Assembly (NCBI GenBank): GCA_900546575.1
Contig: URDM01000010.1
Span: forward strand, 1 to 52,789
Length of the DNA: 52,789 bases
Direction: 5' to 3'
Source: an uncultured Prevotella sp.
Lineage (GTDB): Bacteria; Bacteroidota; Bacteroidia; Bacteroidales; Bacteroidaceae
A model generated the notes under the pieces. It worked only from the letters and a program-made list of their open reading frames with translations. It did no database searches and was not told where the DNA came from. This document shows, one piece after another, positions 8,209 to 15,812 of this stretch. A program made the translations under genes and the position numbers. How positions within the stretch are numbered: the first letter of the stretch is position 1; every line of letters begins with the position of its first letter.

Positions 8209-9513
8209 TCAGGTGTCCTTGCGCCGCTTCATACTGTGATAGCCGAAGCGGCAGCGCAGGCAGTCCTTGCGCTCGCAATAGCGTGTGTGCAGCTGGATGA
8301 GCGACTGCGAGTCGGCTGCATTTTCGGCTGTTATGCCGCACTCTTGCCACAGGCGTATGTGGGTGTTGTCCTCGGGTGGCAGCGACATGAGCAGATCGTT
8401 GGCGCGAGCCATGAGGTGTTCGTCCTTGCGATGGTTGCCGTAGGCGTGCAGCATGGGCACTACGGCGTTGATGATGAGCAGGTCGATGGATGCCGACGAG
8501 AGATGCTTGGCGTTGCTACGCGATGCGTTGCCGAAGGTGTAGTGGGTCTGCCAGTAGGGGCTTACGGCGGTCTGCAGCGCCTGGCGCACCTCGGCAAGCG
8601 TGATGCATGTGGTGATACGGCTCAGGTCGGCATTGCGCGAGCAGTATAGCTGGGCAAGCTGCGAGAGGCGTATGTAGGGGAAGTTCTGCGGACGCAGGCG
8701 CAGAAACCGCCACGTCTGGCGCTGCATGGCTGTGAGCGAGAACTTGTGGGCGAGATATTCCCACTCGTTTCTGAGCCGCACGAAGTAAGGGTCGGCTGTG
8801 GCAGCGGCTCGCTGGCGCTCGTTCATCTGGCTGGTGTCGAGCAGTCCGGCTGAACCTATGAACAGCGCCTCGACCTGAAACGGGTCGTCGCGGTGGTGTG
8901 CCACCTGCATGAAGGGCAACTGTGCCGCCCACTGCTCGAACGCCTCGCTGTTGACGCCGAAGCCGAAGCTGCGCGCTATGGTGGCGAAGAAAGCCTGCTC
9001 CCACGATCCGCCCGACGCCCTGACACGCTGCTCTATGGCTGCACACTTGTCGGCAAGGCGCTCTGCTCCGAGCGCGCTCATCCACGAATGTATGGTAAGC
9101 CGCGGCAGCTGCATCACCGTTTCGCGGCACGGCGGATAGTGGTCGGCAGCCAGCAGACGGCGGTAGTTCTGCATGACATAAGGCGGAACGTGCAGCTCCA
9201 TTTGCGGCGGGCGCGAGCCGTCGGCAGTCACTACGTCGGCATCTATCACCGATGCCACGTGCAGCACTACATTGTTATACGCCGGATCCTGGTCGTGCGA
9301 GTGCATGAACCAATCGGCTGAGCGCTCGTGTATCTCCACGTTGCCCACCCACATGGTGCCGTCTATGCGCAGCTTGGCGTTGAAGAAGTCGGGCCCCGAA
9401 TGCGTGTTGTGCAGTCCGGGGTCGATTATTTCCACCGCTCTTCCGTCGGTGGTGCGCAGTTCATGCAGCGGCAGTATGCGGTGCTTCCATATATAGTGCA
9501 GTAGTTGTTCCAT
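8209..9513 (-). CDS. DUF2851 family protein
   Basis: A 434-residue cytoplasmic protein with no signal peptide. The N-terminal part has the conserved block PGLHNTHSGPDFFNAKLRIDG, followed by VGNVEIHERSADW and YNNVVLHVASVID, as in DUF2851. The C-terminus ends with cysteines in CERKDCLRCRFGYHS. The function is unknown; the order of the conserved acidic and histidine residues suggests a nuclease-like core, but this is weak inference. It lies 17 bp downstream of ruvB on the same strand, so it is probably co-transcribed. Confidence 0.85.
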   Translation of the reverse strand: MEQLLHYIWKHRILPLHELRTTDGRAVEIIDPGLHNTHSGPDFFNAKLRIDGTMWVGNVEIHERSADWFMHSHDQDPAYNNVVLHVASVIDADVVTADGSRPPQMELHVPPYVMQNYRRLLAADHYPPCRETVMQLPRLTIHSWMSALGAERLADKCAAIEQRVRASGGSWEQAFFATIARSFGFGVNSEAFEQWAAQLPFMQVAHHRDDPFQVEALFIGSAGLLDTSQMNERQRAAATADPYFVRLRNEWEYLAHKFSLTAMQRQTWRFLRLRPQNFPYIRLSQLAQLYCSRNADLSRITTCITLAEVRQALQTAVSPYWQTHYTFGNASRSNAKHLSSASIDLLIINAVVPMLHAYGNHRKDEHLMARANDLLMSLPPEDNTHIRLWQECGITAENAADSQSLIQLHTRYCERKDCLRCRFGYHSMKRRKDT

Positions 9514-9530
9514 AGATTCGGTTTAGGATA

Positions 9531-10565
9531 TTAGTCGAACAGCGACGGTTCTACGGCGTTGCTGCCCGTCATTGGGCGTCCGAGATGCTGGTAAGCGAGC
9601 GGTGTGACCATGCGTCCGCGCTGCGTTCGCTTGATGAATCCCTCCATGATGAGATACGGCTCGTACACTTCCTCGACGGTGCCGGTGTCCTCGCCGATGG
9701 CGGTGGCTATGGTGCTGACGCCAACAGGACCTCCGTGGAACTTGTCGATGATGGTCAGCAGTATCTTGTTGTCAATCTCGTCGAGACCATACTGGTCGAT
9801 GTTGAGCGCCGAGAGCGACAGTCGTGCTATGTCGCGGTCGATGCGTCCGTTGCCCTTCACCTGCGCAAAGTCGCGCACACGGCGCAGCAGGGCGTTGGCT
9901 ATACGGGGCGTTCCGCGTGAGCGACGGGCTATCTCTATGGCGGCATCGTCGTCGATGGGCACCCGCATTATGGCTGCCGAGCGCTTTATAATCTTCTGAA
10001 GCATCTCCGGGCCGTAATATTCCAGGTGCAGATTGATGCCGAATCGGGCGCGCAACGGGGCTGTAAGCAGACCGCTACGAGTGGTAGCTCCGACGAGCGT
10101 AAAGGGATTCAAATCGATCTGAATTGAGCGTGCCGACGGTCCCTTGTCTATCATTATGTCGATGCGATAGTCTTCCATTGCCGAGTACAGATACTCCTCG
10201 ACGACGGGCGACAGACGATGTATCTCGTCGATGAAGAGCACGTCGCGCGGCTCAAGCGATGTGAGTATGCCGGCAAGGTCGCCCGGCTTGTCGAGCACGG
10301 GTCCGCTTGTTATCTTGAATCCCACGCCGAGTTCGTTGGCAATGATGTTGCTCAGTGTGGTCTTGCCTAGTCCCGGAGGACCGTGCAAGAGAGTGTGGTC
10401 GAGCGGTTCGCCACGATACTTGGCAGCCTCAACGAACACTTCCAGGTTCTCCACCACCTTCTGCTGTCCGCTGAAGTCACCGAATCGCAACGGTCTAAGG
10501 GCGTTCTCAAAGTCCTTCTCGCCCTTACGCGCCTGCTCCTCGCGTATATCGAAATCTTCTTCCAT
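9531..10565 (-). CDS. ruvB: Holliday junction branch-migration ATPase RuvB
   Basis: A 344-residue AAA+ motor that drives branch migration of Holliday junctions with RuvA. Walker A is at 62-70 (GPPGLGKTT), Walker B is DVLFIDEIHRL at about 110-120, the arginine-finger/sensor block is GATTRSGLL, and the C-terminal winged-helix region is TQRGRMVTPLAYQHLG. Length and motifs are normal. The start at 10565 gives MEEDFDIREE, which is typical for Bacteroidetes. It is followed at 17 bp by the DUF2851 gene. The promoter at 10921-10951, left over from the decayed DUF4160/DUF2442 pair, may now serve ruvB. Confidence 0.97.
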   Translation of the reverse strand: MEEDFDIREEQARKGEKDFENALRPLRFGDFSGQQKVVENLEVFVEAAKYRGEPLDHTLLHGPPGLGKTTLSNIIANELGVGFKITSGPVLDKPGDLAGILTSLEPRDVLFIDEIHRLSPVVEEYLYSAMEDYRIDIMIDKGPSARSIQIDLNPFTLVGATTRSGLLTAPLRARFGINLHLEYYGPEMLQKIIKRSAAIMRVPIDDDAAIEIARRSRGTPRIANALLRRVRDFAQVKGNGRIDRDIARLSLSALNIDQYGLDEIDNKILLTIIDKFHGGPVGVSTIATAIGEDTGTVEEVYEPYLIMEGFIKRTQRGRMVTPLAYQHLGRPMTGSNAVEPSLFD

Positions 10566-10589
10566 TATGCTTTTTACTGTTATTATAAA

Positions 10590-10905
10590 TTAAGCTTGGT
10601 AATATATGGCGTTCTCGCCATCCGAGCGTTTGCATAGACCTGCATCAGCAAACATTCCTTCAAAGTTGAGGTCTTCATCCAACTCTGGCCAATGAATACC
10701 ATAACGACTAAGAAAGAAGTTCTGACGCTGCTCTTGTGTAGCATTGGCAAGATTACGCCATTGCTTGAATGGATAGCCTGCTTTCCATCCATTAGTGGTC
10801 TCAGCCCAAACATGAGCATCGTCCACCCATACCTTGTTGATTCTATATTGGTCGTTGGAGTAGAACATAAAGCGGAATCCGAAAAATATAAATATATGTT
10901 GGCAT
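10590..10905 (-). pseudogene. Remnant fusing a DUF4160 gene start to a DUF2442 gene
   Basis: The readable part (10590-10868, 92 residues from MFYSND) is a DUF2442-type protein, with conserved RINKVWVDD, YPFKQWRNLANAT and GIHWPELDEDLNFEGMF. Its first residues and the bases upstream read IFFGFRFMFYSND, the N-terminal signature of DUF4160, which normally sits as a separate gene just before DUF2442. The expected DUF4160 start (ATG CCA ACA at 10905) is one base out of frame with it, and the rest of DUF4160 is missing. The simplest reading is a deletion joining the two genes plus a one-base frameshift. The pair is often seen as a toxin-antitoxin-like module, but its function is unproven. The DUF2442 part may still be translated from 10868. 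The promoter upstream is intact. Confidence 0.7.
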
Positions 10906-10920
10906 ATTGTTTCTTTTCTA

Positions 10921-10951
10921 CAAATTTACGAGTTATTTCCGTAAGCAGCAA
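10921..10951 (-). promoter_or_regulatory. Intact promoter ahead of the DUF4160/DUF2442 remnant and ruvB
   Basis: On the minus strand, TTG at 10951-10949, 20 nt, then TAAATTTG at 10928-10921. Predicted start is near 10914, about 9 nt before the old DUF4160 ATG at 10905. Confidence 0.6.
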
Positions 10952-11120
10952 GGTTACATATATAAAAATTCACCTCAACCTCAGTATTCTGCCTATTATC
11001 AACCGCTTATATTGTCGCTTGAAATCGTCGGGCAGGAACGCTAAGTGTCGGTTTGCAGCTTGAGAATATAGCTTACTCGAAGTATATTAAACAAAACTCG
11101 GAAAAAAAACATACTGTTTC

Positions 11121-11152
11121 TTTGCGCAGTTCGTGCAAAACCGCTACTTTTG
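11121..11152 (+). promoter_or_regulatory. Promoter of yifB/comM
   Basis: TTTG at 11121-11124, 20 nt, then TACTTTTG at 11145-11152. Predicted start is near 11159. This is downstream of the in-frame ATG at 11150, so the ATG at 11189 is the likely start codon. Confidence 0.65.
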
Positions 11153-11188
11153 TTTTTATATATTAACCTTTCAATCCAACTTACTATT

Positions 11189-12739
11189 ATGCTCGTAAAG
11201 ACTTATTCTGCTGCTGTGAACGGCCTTGATGTAACCACTGTGACTGTTGAAGTGAACATTGTACCCGGTGTGATGTATCGCATGACGGGACTGGGCGACA
11301 TGGCTGTAAGAGAAGGTCGCGACCGCATAGCATCTGCCGTTCAGTTCAACGGATATAAGTTTCCGCACGGCGACATCACCATAAACCTTGCTCCTGCCGA
11401 CCTCAGAAAGGAGGGAAGCTCGTTCGATCTGCCGCTTGCCATCGGCATTTTGGCGGCAAGCGGAGCCATTGTGAGCGATGTGCTCGACCAGTTTATGATG
11501 GTGGGAGAATTGGGCCTTGACGGAAAACTACAACCTATAAAGGGCGCATTGCCTATTGCCATAAAGGCGAGGAAGGAGAAACTCAGGGGACTGATTGTGC
11601 CGAAGCAGAACGAACGCGAAGCTGCTGTGGTCAACAACCTCGAAGTTTACGGCATGGAAAACATCCTTGACGTAATAAAACTGCTCACTGGTGCCTCGGT
11701 GTTTGAGCCTACTATCGTTGACACACGACGCGAATTCTACGAGCAGCAATACCTATACGACCTCGACTTTGCCGACGTTCGCGGCCAGGAGAACGTGAAG
11801 CGTGCCCTGGAAGTAGCTGCGGCGGGCGGTCACAATCTGATAATGGTGGGACCTCCGGGCTCCGGCAAGTCGATGATGGCAAAGCGTCTGCCCTCCATAC
11901 TGCCTCCGTTGTCGCTTGCCGAGAGTCTGGAGACAACGCAGATACACAGCGTTGCGGGCAAGTTGAAGCGTGGCACGTCGCTCATATCGCAACGTCCGTT
12001 CCGCTCGCCACATCATACTATCAGCGAGGTGGCGCTCGTCGGCGGTGGAGTGAACCCTCAACCGGGTGAGATTTCACTGGCTCACAACGGCGTTCTTTTT
12101 GCCGACGAGTTGCCGGAATTCAACAAGCAGACCCTCGAAGTGCTGCGCCAGCCGCTCGAAGACCATAAGATAACCATCTCACGATCTAAATATACTGTTG
12201 AATTTCCATGTTCCTTTATGTTCATCGCTTCGATGAACCCATGCCCTTGTGGCTACTACAACGACCCAACGCACAAATGTTGCTGCACGCCGGGACAGAT
12301 ACAGCGCTACATGAACAAGATTTCGGGCCCGCTGCTCGACCGCATTGACATTCAATGCGAGATCACTCCCGTGCCGTTCAAGGACATATCGAAGGCCGAA
12401 CCGGGCGAGCCAAGCTCCGCAATACGCGAACGTGTAATCAAGGCACGCGACATTCAGACTGCACGCTTCAAAGACTACCGTGGCATTCATTGCAATGCTC
12501 AGATGACAGAGCGTATGATTCACGAGTTTGCCGAGCCCGATGATGCTTCCATTGCTCTTCTGCGCACCGCCATGGAGAAGTTCTCGCTGTCGGCACGCGC
12601 CTACAATCGTATTCTGAAAGTAGCACGCACCATTGCCGATCTTGACGGTTCGGAACGTGTGGAGGTGCAGCACATCAGCGAAGCCATTGGATATAGAAAC
12701 CTCGACAGAGGCGATTGGGCAGAGCGAAGGTTGTATTAA
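11189..12739 (+). CDS. YifB/ComM family Mg-chelatase-like AAA ATPase
   Basis: Encodes 516 residues from the ATG at 11189 (MLVKTYSAAVNG), chosen because of the promoter just upstream. The N-terminal ChlI-like domain (about 1-200) has the conserved ITINLAPADLRKEGSSFDLPLAIGIL as two overlapping blocks. Walker A is G221-S228 (GPPGSGKS) and Walker B is GVLFADELPEFN. A Cys-rich insert (CPCGYYNDPTHKCCCTPG) is typical of the family. In naturally transformable bacteria, ComM is a helicase aiding branch migration during recombination of incoming DNA; its role in Bacteroidetes is not established. It is convergent with nothing and is followed by an octamer repeat and a Fic gene. Confidence 0.92.
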   Translation: MLVKTYSAAVNGLDVTTVTVEVNIVPGVMYRMTGLGDMAVREGRDRIASAVQFNGYKFPHGDITINLAPADLRKEGSSFDLPLAIGILAASGAIVSDVLDQFMMVGELGLDGKLQPIKGALPIAIKARKEKLRGLIVPKQNEREAAVVNNLEVYGMENILDVIKLLTGASVFEPTIVDTRREFYEQQYLYDLDFADVRGQENVKRALEVAAAGGHNLIMVGPPGSGKSMMAKRLPSILPPLSLAESLETTQIHSVAGKLKRGTSLISQRPFRSPHHTISEVALVGGGVNPQPGEISLAHNGVLFADELPEFNKQTLEVLRQPLEDHKITISRSKYTVEFPCSFMFIASMNPCPCGYYNDPTHKCCCTPGQIQRYMNKISGPLLDRIDIQCEITPVPFKDISKAEPGEPSSAIRERVIKARDIQTARFKDYRGIHCNAQMTERMIHEFAEPDDASIALLRTAMEKFSLSARAYNRILKVARTIADLDGSERVEVQHISEAIGYRNLDRGDWAERRLY

Positions 12740-12741
12740 AA

Positions 12742-12784
12742 GTAAAAAAGTAAAAGAGTAAAAGGGTAAAAAAGTAAAAGGGTA
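12742..12784 (+). repeat. Tandem octamer repeat, 5 units
   Basis: Five exact-period 8-nt units of GTAAAARR type (GTAAAAAA, GTAAAAGA, GTAAAAGG) plus GTA. The tract lies between yifB and the RhuM-Fic gene, 39 nt before its ATG, so it is in that gene's leader if the promoter is upstream. Confidence 0.8.
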
Positions 12785-12822
12785 TCTATAAACTTTAAGA
12801 AAAACCAAAACAACAAATAAAC

Positions 12823-13809
12823 ATGAACAATCAAATAGAAATATACCGTTCTCAAGACGGCAGCGTACAACTTAACGTTAAGTTGGAGAATGAGACAGTT
12901 TGGCTTACACAAAGTCAAATGGCAGAGTTGTTTGGAGTAGATAGAACTTCAATAGTACGTCATATTCGTAATATCTATAAATCGGAAGAACTCGAAGAGA
13001 ATTCAACTTGTGCAAAAAATGCACAGGTTCGAATAGAGGGACAAAGACAGATAGTTCGAGAAATACCATATTACAATCTTGATATGATTATTTCCGTAGG
13101 ATATAGAATAAATAGCAAGAATGCAACATCGTTTCGTCGTTGGGCAACCTCCGTTCTCAAGCAATACCTCATCAAAGGCTACGTCATCAACCAGCAGCTC
13201 AAGCTCGACCGATACAACGAGCTTAAGGACGTGGTGCGACTGATGGGGCGTGCCATAGGGATGCAGGAGAAGGTCACAACGGATGAATATAGCGGACTGT
13301 TCAACGTTATTTCCGACTACGTTTATGCTCTCGACACGCTCGACCATTACGATTATCAGTCGCTTTCAATACAGCAGACAACCAAGAATGAGCCGTTCCG
13401 TGCCACTTATGATAATGCAATGGAGGCCATCAACGCCCTAAAGGATAAGTTTGGAGGTTCACAATGGTTTGCCAACGAGAAGGACGACTCGTTCAAAAGC
13501 AGCATCGGACAGATATACCAGACCTTCGGTGGCGAAGAACTCTATCCTTCTGTCGAGGAGAAAGCAGCCATGCTGCTATATCTCGTTGTAAAGAACCATT
13601 CGTTCAGCGACGGAAACAAGCGCATTGCTGCAATGCTCTTCCTGTGGTTCTTGAACAACAACCGTGTGCTGTATGCCGAAGACGGACACAAACGCATTGC
13701 CGACAACACCCTCGTTGCACTAACCTTGATGATTGCAGAGAGCCGTACAGAGGAGAAGGATGTAATGGTGAAGGTTGTAGTGAATCTCATTAACAAAGAG
13801 AACCAATAG
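12823..13809 (+). CDS. RhuM-type N-domain fused to a Fic/Doc domain
   Basis: A 328-residue protein. Residues 1-125 match the virulence RhuM family (VWLTQSQMAELFGVDRTSI, then SFRRWATSVLKQYLIKGYVIN), a DNA-binding-like domain. The C-terminal Fic domain carries the motif HSFSDGNKR at 259-267. Fic enzymes transfer AMP or other nucleotide parts to proteins. The Lys in place of the usual Gly before Arg is a Doc-like feature, and Doc phosphorylates EF-Tu. Thus either AMP transfer or kinase activity is possible. No inhibitory (S/T)xxxE(G/N) helix was obvious. The next gene starts 1 nt after the stop. Confidence 0.85.
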   Translation: MNNQIEIYRSQDGSVQLNVKLENETVWLTQSQMAELFGVDRTSIVRHIRNIYKSEELEENSTCAKNAQVRIEGQRQIVREIPYYNLDMIISVGYRINSKNATSFRRWATSVLKQYLIKGYVINQQLKLDRYNELKDVVRLMGRAIGMQEKVTTDEYSGLFNVISDYVYALDTLDHYDYQSLSIQQTTKNEPFRATYDNAMEAINALKDKFGGSQWFANEKDDSFKSSIGQIYQTFGGEELYPSVEEKAAMLLYLVVKNHSFSDGNKRIAAMLFLWFLNNNRVLYAEDGHKRIADNTLVALTLMIAESRTEEKDVMVKVVVNLINKENQ

Positions 13810-13810
13810 T

Positions 13811-14038
13811 ATGAGAATATTAATAAAAATAATAGCTACCGCATTATTGTCGTATGCTATACTAATGTTGTTAGTTGATGGCTTATTTGCATTATTGTCC
13901 TCAAGTCCACAAACTAACATACGGATTTTGACAGAGGAATCATTAATTCCTTATTCCATCAGCATTGTTTCTATGGTATATTGCATTATCCGCATTTGGT
14001 TGCACTCTGCCAATTCGCACAAACAAAGACAAACTTAA
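13811..14038 (+). CDS. Small two-helix membrane protein next to the Fic gene
   Basis: A 75-residue protein with two hydrophobic segments (about 3-30, LIKIIATALLSYAILMLLVD, and 48-64). The tail is basic and polar (HSANSHKQRQT). I do not recognise the family. Its ATG is 1 nt after the RhuM-Fic stop codon, and a strong intrinsic terminator overlaps its own stop. This supports a real, translationally coupled gene. A role as partner or regulator of the Fic protein is only a guess. Confidence 0.55.
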   Translation: MRILIKIIATALLSYAILMLLVDGLFALLSSSPQTNIRILTEESLIPYSISIVSMVYCIIRIWLHSANSHKQRQT

Positions 14039-14040
14039 TT

Positions 14041-14084
14041 TCCTGGTTTCATTCCTGCATTGGAATGATAACCAGGATTTTTTT
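14041..14084 (+). terminator. Intrinsic terminator after the Fic operon
   Basis: TCCTGGTT (14041-14048) pairs with AACCAGGA (14070-14077), and inside it ATTCC pairs with GGAAT. A run of seven T follows at 14078-14084. Confidence 0.8.
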
Positions 14085-14085
14085 G

Positions 14086-14093
14086 TAACTTTG
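14086..14093 (+). promoter_or_regulatory. -7 box of the nucleobase permease
   Basis: TAACTTTG starts 2 nt after the T-run of the previous terminator. The predicted start near 14100 leaves a leader of about 80 nt and excludes the long upstream in-frame extension. Confidence 0.6.
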
Positions 14094-14134
14094 CCGACGA
14101 AAAGCGCAATTGTGACATTGCGGTCTTTTCGGGG
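14094..14134 (+). promoter_or_regulatory. Hairpin at the 5-prime end of the permease leader
   Basis: CGAAAAG (14098-14104) pairs with CTTTTCG (14125-14131), and CGCAAT (14105-14110) pairs with ATTGCG (14117-14122), with a 6-nt loop. Transcription would begin within or just before it. I could not match it to a known purine or xanthine riboswitch. Confidence 0.45.
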
Positions 14135-14180
14135 AAATTATTTGAAGGGATATTATAATTCTTATTTACATATAAAAACA

Positions 14181-15488
14181 ATGTCAAATTCCTCTGAGAA
14201 TCTCTACCGACTTGACGGTAGAGTGCCGTTGGGAAAAGCTCTCCCGTTCGGTCTACAGCACGTGCTGGCCATGTTTGTCAGCAACATCACTCCAATCATG
14301 ATTCTTGCCGCTGCCGTCGGACTCGACAGCGCAGTCAGTGCCGCGCTCATACAGAACTGTATGGTGATTGCCGGTATCGGTACTCTGGTGCAGCTCTTCC
14401 CCGTATGGCGCATTGGTTCGCGTCTGCCAATCGTGATGGGCATCTCGTTCACGTTCCTCTCGCTTGCCATCGGCATTGCCGGAACATACGGTATGGGCAC
14501 GCTTATAGGTGCCGTCATCGTCGGCGGTCTTGTTGAGGGACTGCTCGGACTCTTCGTCAAGTACTGGATCAAGCTCATCCCGCATGTCGTTTCGGCCACC
14601 GTCGTTACGGCTATCGGCTTCTCGCTCCTGCCCATCGGAGCCAACTCGTTTGCAGGAGGTATGGGTGCGCCCGACTTCGGCAGCATGAACAACTGGATTG
14701 TGGGCACCGTAACGCTTCTTGCCTGCCTGCTTTGCCAGGTGTTTGCCAAGGGTTTCCTGCGCTCGCTCTCGGTTCTTGTGGGCCTCATCGTGGGCTATGT
14801 GCTCGCCTGCTTCATGGGAATGGTCAACTTCGACAGCCTCAGCGGACATTCCATCATCGCCCTGCCGCGCTTAATTCCCTTCACTCCCGAGTTCAACATC
14901 GGCGCCATCCTCTCTGTAGTAGCCGTATATCTTGTGTCGGCAACTGAGACTATCGGCGACACTTCAGCCCTCTGCAACAGCGCCTTGAAGCGCGACCCTG
15001 AGACCAAGGAGATGGGATCTGCCATCTGCTGCGACGGTTTTGTCAGCTCAGTATCGGGTCTGTTCGGCTGTACTCCAATCACATCGTTCAGCCAGAACGT
15101 AGGTCTGGCAGCCATATCGGGTGTCGTAAACCGCTTCACTATCGGCGTAGGTGCTGTGGTGATGATTATCGGCGGCGTGTTCCCCGCTATCGGTGCCGCC
15201 CTCACCACAATCCCGCAGGCTGTGCTCGGTGGCTGTACTATCATGATGTTCGGAAGCATTCTGTTTGCCGGATTCGGCATGATGGCACGCGCAGGTTTCT
15301 CACAACGCAACATGGTCATTGTCAGTCTGTCGCTCAGTGTAGGCCTTGGCTTCACCCAAGCCACTGGAATGTTTGCCATATTCCCCGAAATCGTGCGCAC
15401 CGTATTTGCCGAAAACTGCGTGGCTGTAGTGTTCCTGCTCGCCGTTATACTCAATCTTGTATTGCCCAAGAAGGTGATGGGCGAGTAG
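14181..15488 (+). CDS. NCS2 family xanthine/uracil permease
   Basis: Encodes 435 residues from ATG 14181 (MSNSSENLYRLDG); the reading frame is open further upstream, but the promoter lies in between. There are about 12-14 membrane segments. The family signature region is TPITSFSQNVGLAAISGVVNR. The QNVG form is closer to xanthine/urate carriers than to uracil carriers, which usually have ENIG. A Ser replaces the common Thr in the signature. It should import a purine base with H+ or Na+ across the inner membrane. It is followed by a 22-bp repeat array. Confidence 0.92.
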   Translation: MSNSSENLYRLDGRVPLGKALPFGLQHVLAMFVSNITPIMILAAAVGLDSAVSAALIQNCMVIAGIGTLVQLFPVWRIGSRLPIVMGISFTFLSLAIGIAGTYGMGTLIGAVIVGGLVEGLLGLFVKYWIKLIPHVVSATVVTAIGFSLLPIGANSFAGGMGAPDFGSMNNWIVGTVTLLACLLCQVFAKGFLRSLSVLVGLIVGYVLACFMGMVNFDSLSGHSIIALPRLIPFTPEFNIGAILSVVAVYLVSATETIGDTSALCNSALKRDPETKEMGSAICCDGFVSSVSGLFGCTPITSFSQNVGLAAISGVVNRFTIGVGAVVMIIGGVFPAIGAALTTIPQAVLGGCTIMMFGSILFAGFGMMARAGFSQRNMVIVSLSLSVGLGFTQATGMFAIFPEIVRTVFAENCVAVVFLLAVILNLVLPKKVMGE

Positions 15489-15532
15489 AACAAAAAACCT
15501 ACTATTTTAGTGATATTGCCATAGGCATAAAA

Positions 15533-15642
15533 AAAAGGAGTCCTTTTGCTTTCCAAAAGGGCTCCTTTTGTGTTGTAAAAGGACTCCTTTTGGCATGCAA
15601 AAGGACTACATTTGAAGGCCAAAAGGACTCCTTTTGAAAACG
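15533..15642. repeat. 22-bp palindromic array 2, 5 units
   Basis: Units start at 15533, 15555, 15577, 15599 and 15621, exactly 22 bp apart. Unit 1 is AAAAGGAGTCCTTTT plus GCTTTCC, and unit 4 is the degenerate AAAAGGACTACATTT. It lies 45 bp after the permease stop and 170 bp before the second DUF4143 ATPase. Confidence 0.92.
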
Positions 15643-15667
15643 CCTCAAATAATGGCTGTAATGCAAT

Positions 15668-15776
15668 AGTTTTAGGACGGCTCATCCTAAAACTTCATTA
15701 AACCGAGAAGTTTTAGGACAAATCATCCTAAAACTTTCAAATACGGGGCGGTTTTAGGACGATTTATCCTAAAAAA
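15668..15776. promoter_or_regulatory. Three palindromes TTTTAGGA-N7-TCCTAAAA at 41-bp spacing
   Basis: Copies of TTTTAGGA...TCCTAAAA start at 15670, 15711 and 15752. Each is 23 bp with a 7-nt centre (CGGCTCA, CAAATCA, CGATTTA), and the period is exactly 41 bp, about four helix turns. The last copy ends 39 bp before the ATPase ATG at 15813. Same-face, equally spaced dyads suggest an operator for a dimeric regulator. A non-regulatory repeat array is the alternative. Confidence 0.7.
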
Positions 15777-15812
15777 AGTGTAAATTAGCGGCAGATAAAA
15801 CCAAACCGCCAC

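Noticed and set aside
14094..14180. Known purine riboswitch in the permease leader
   Set aside because: The hairpin lacks the three-way junction with the loop-loop pairing expected of the purine class.
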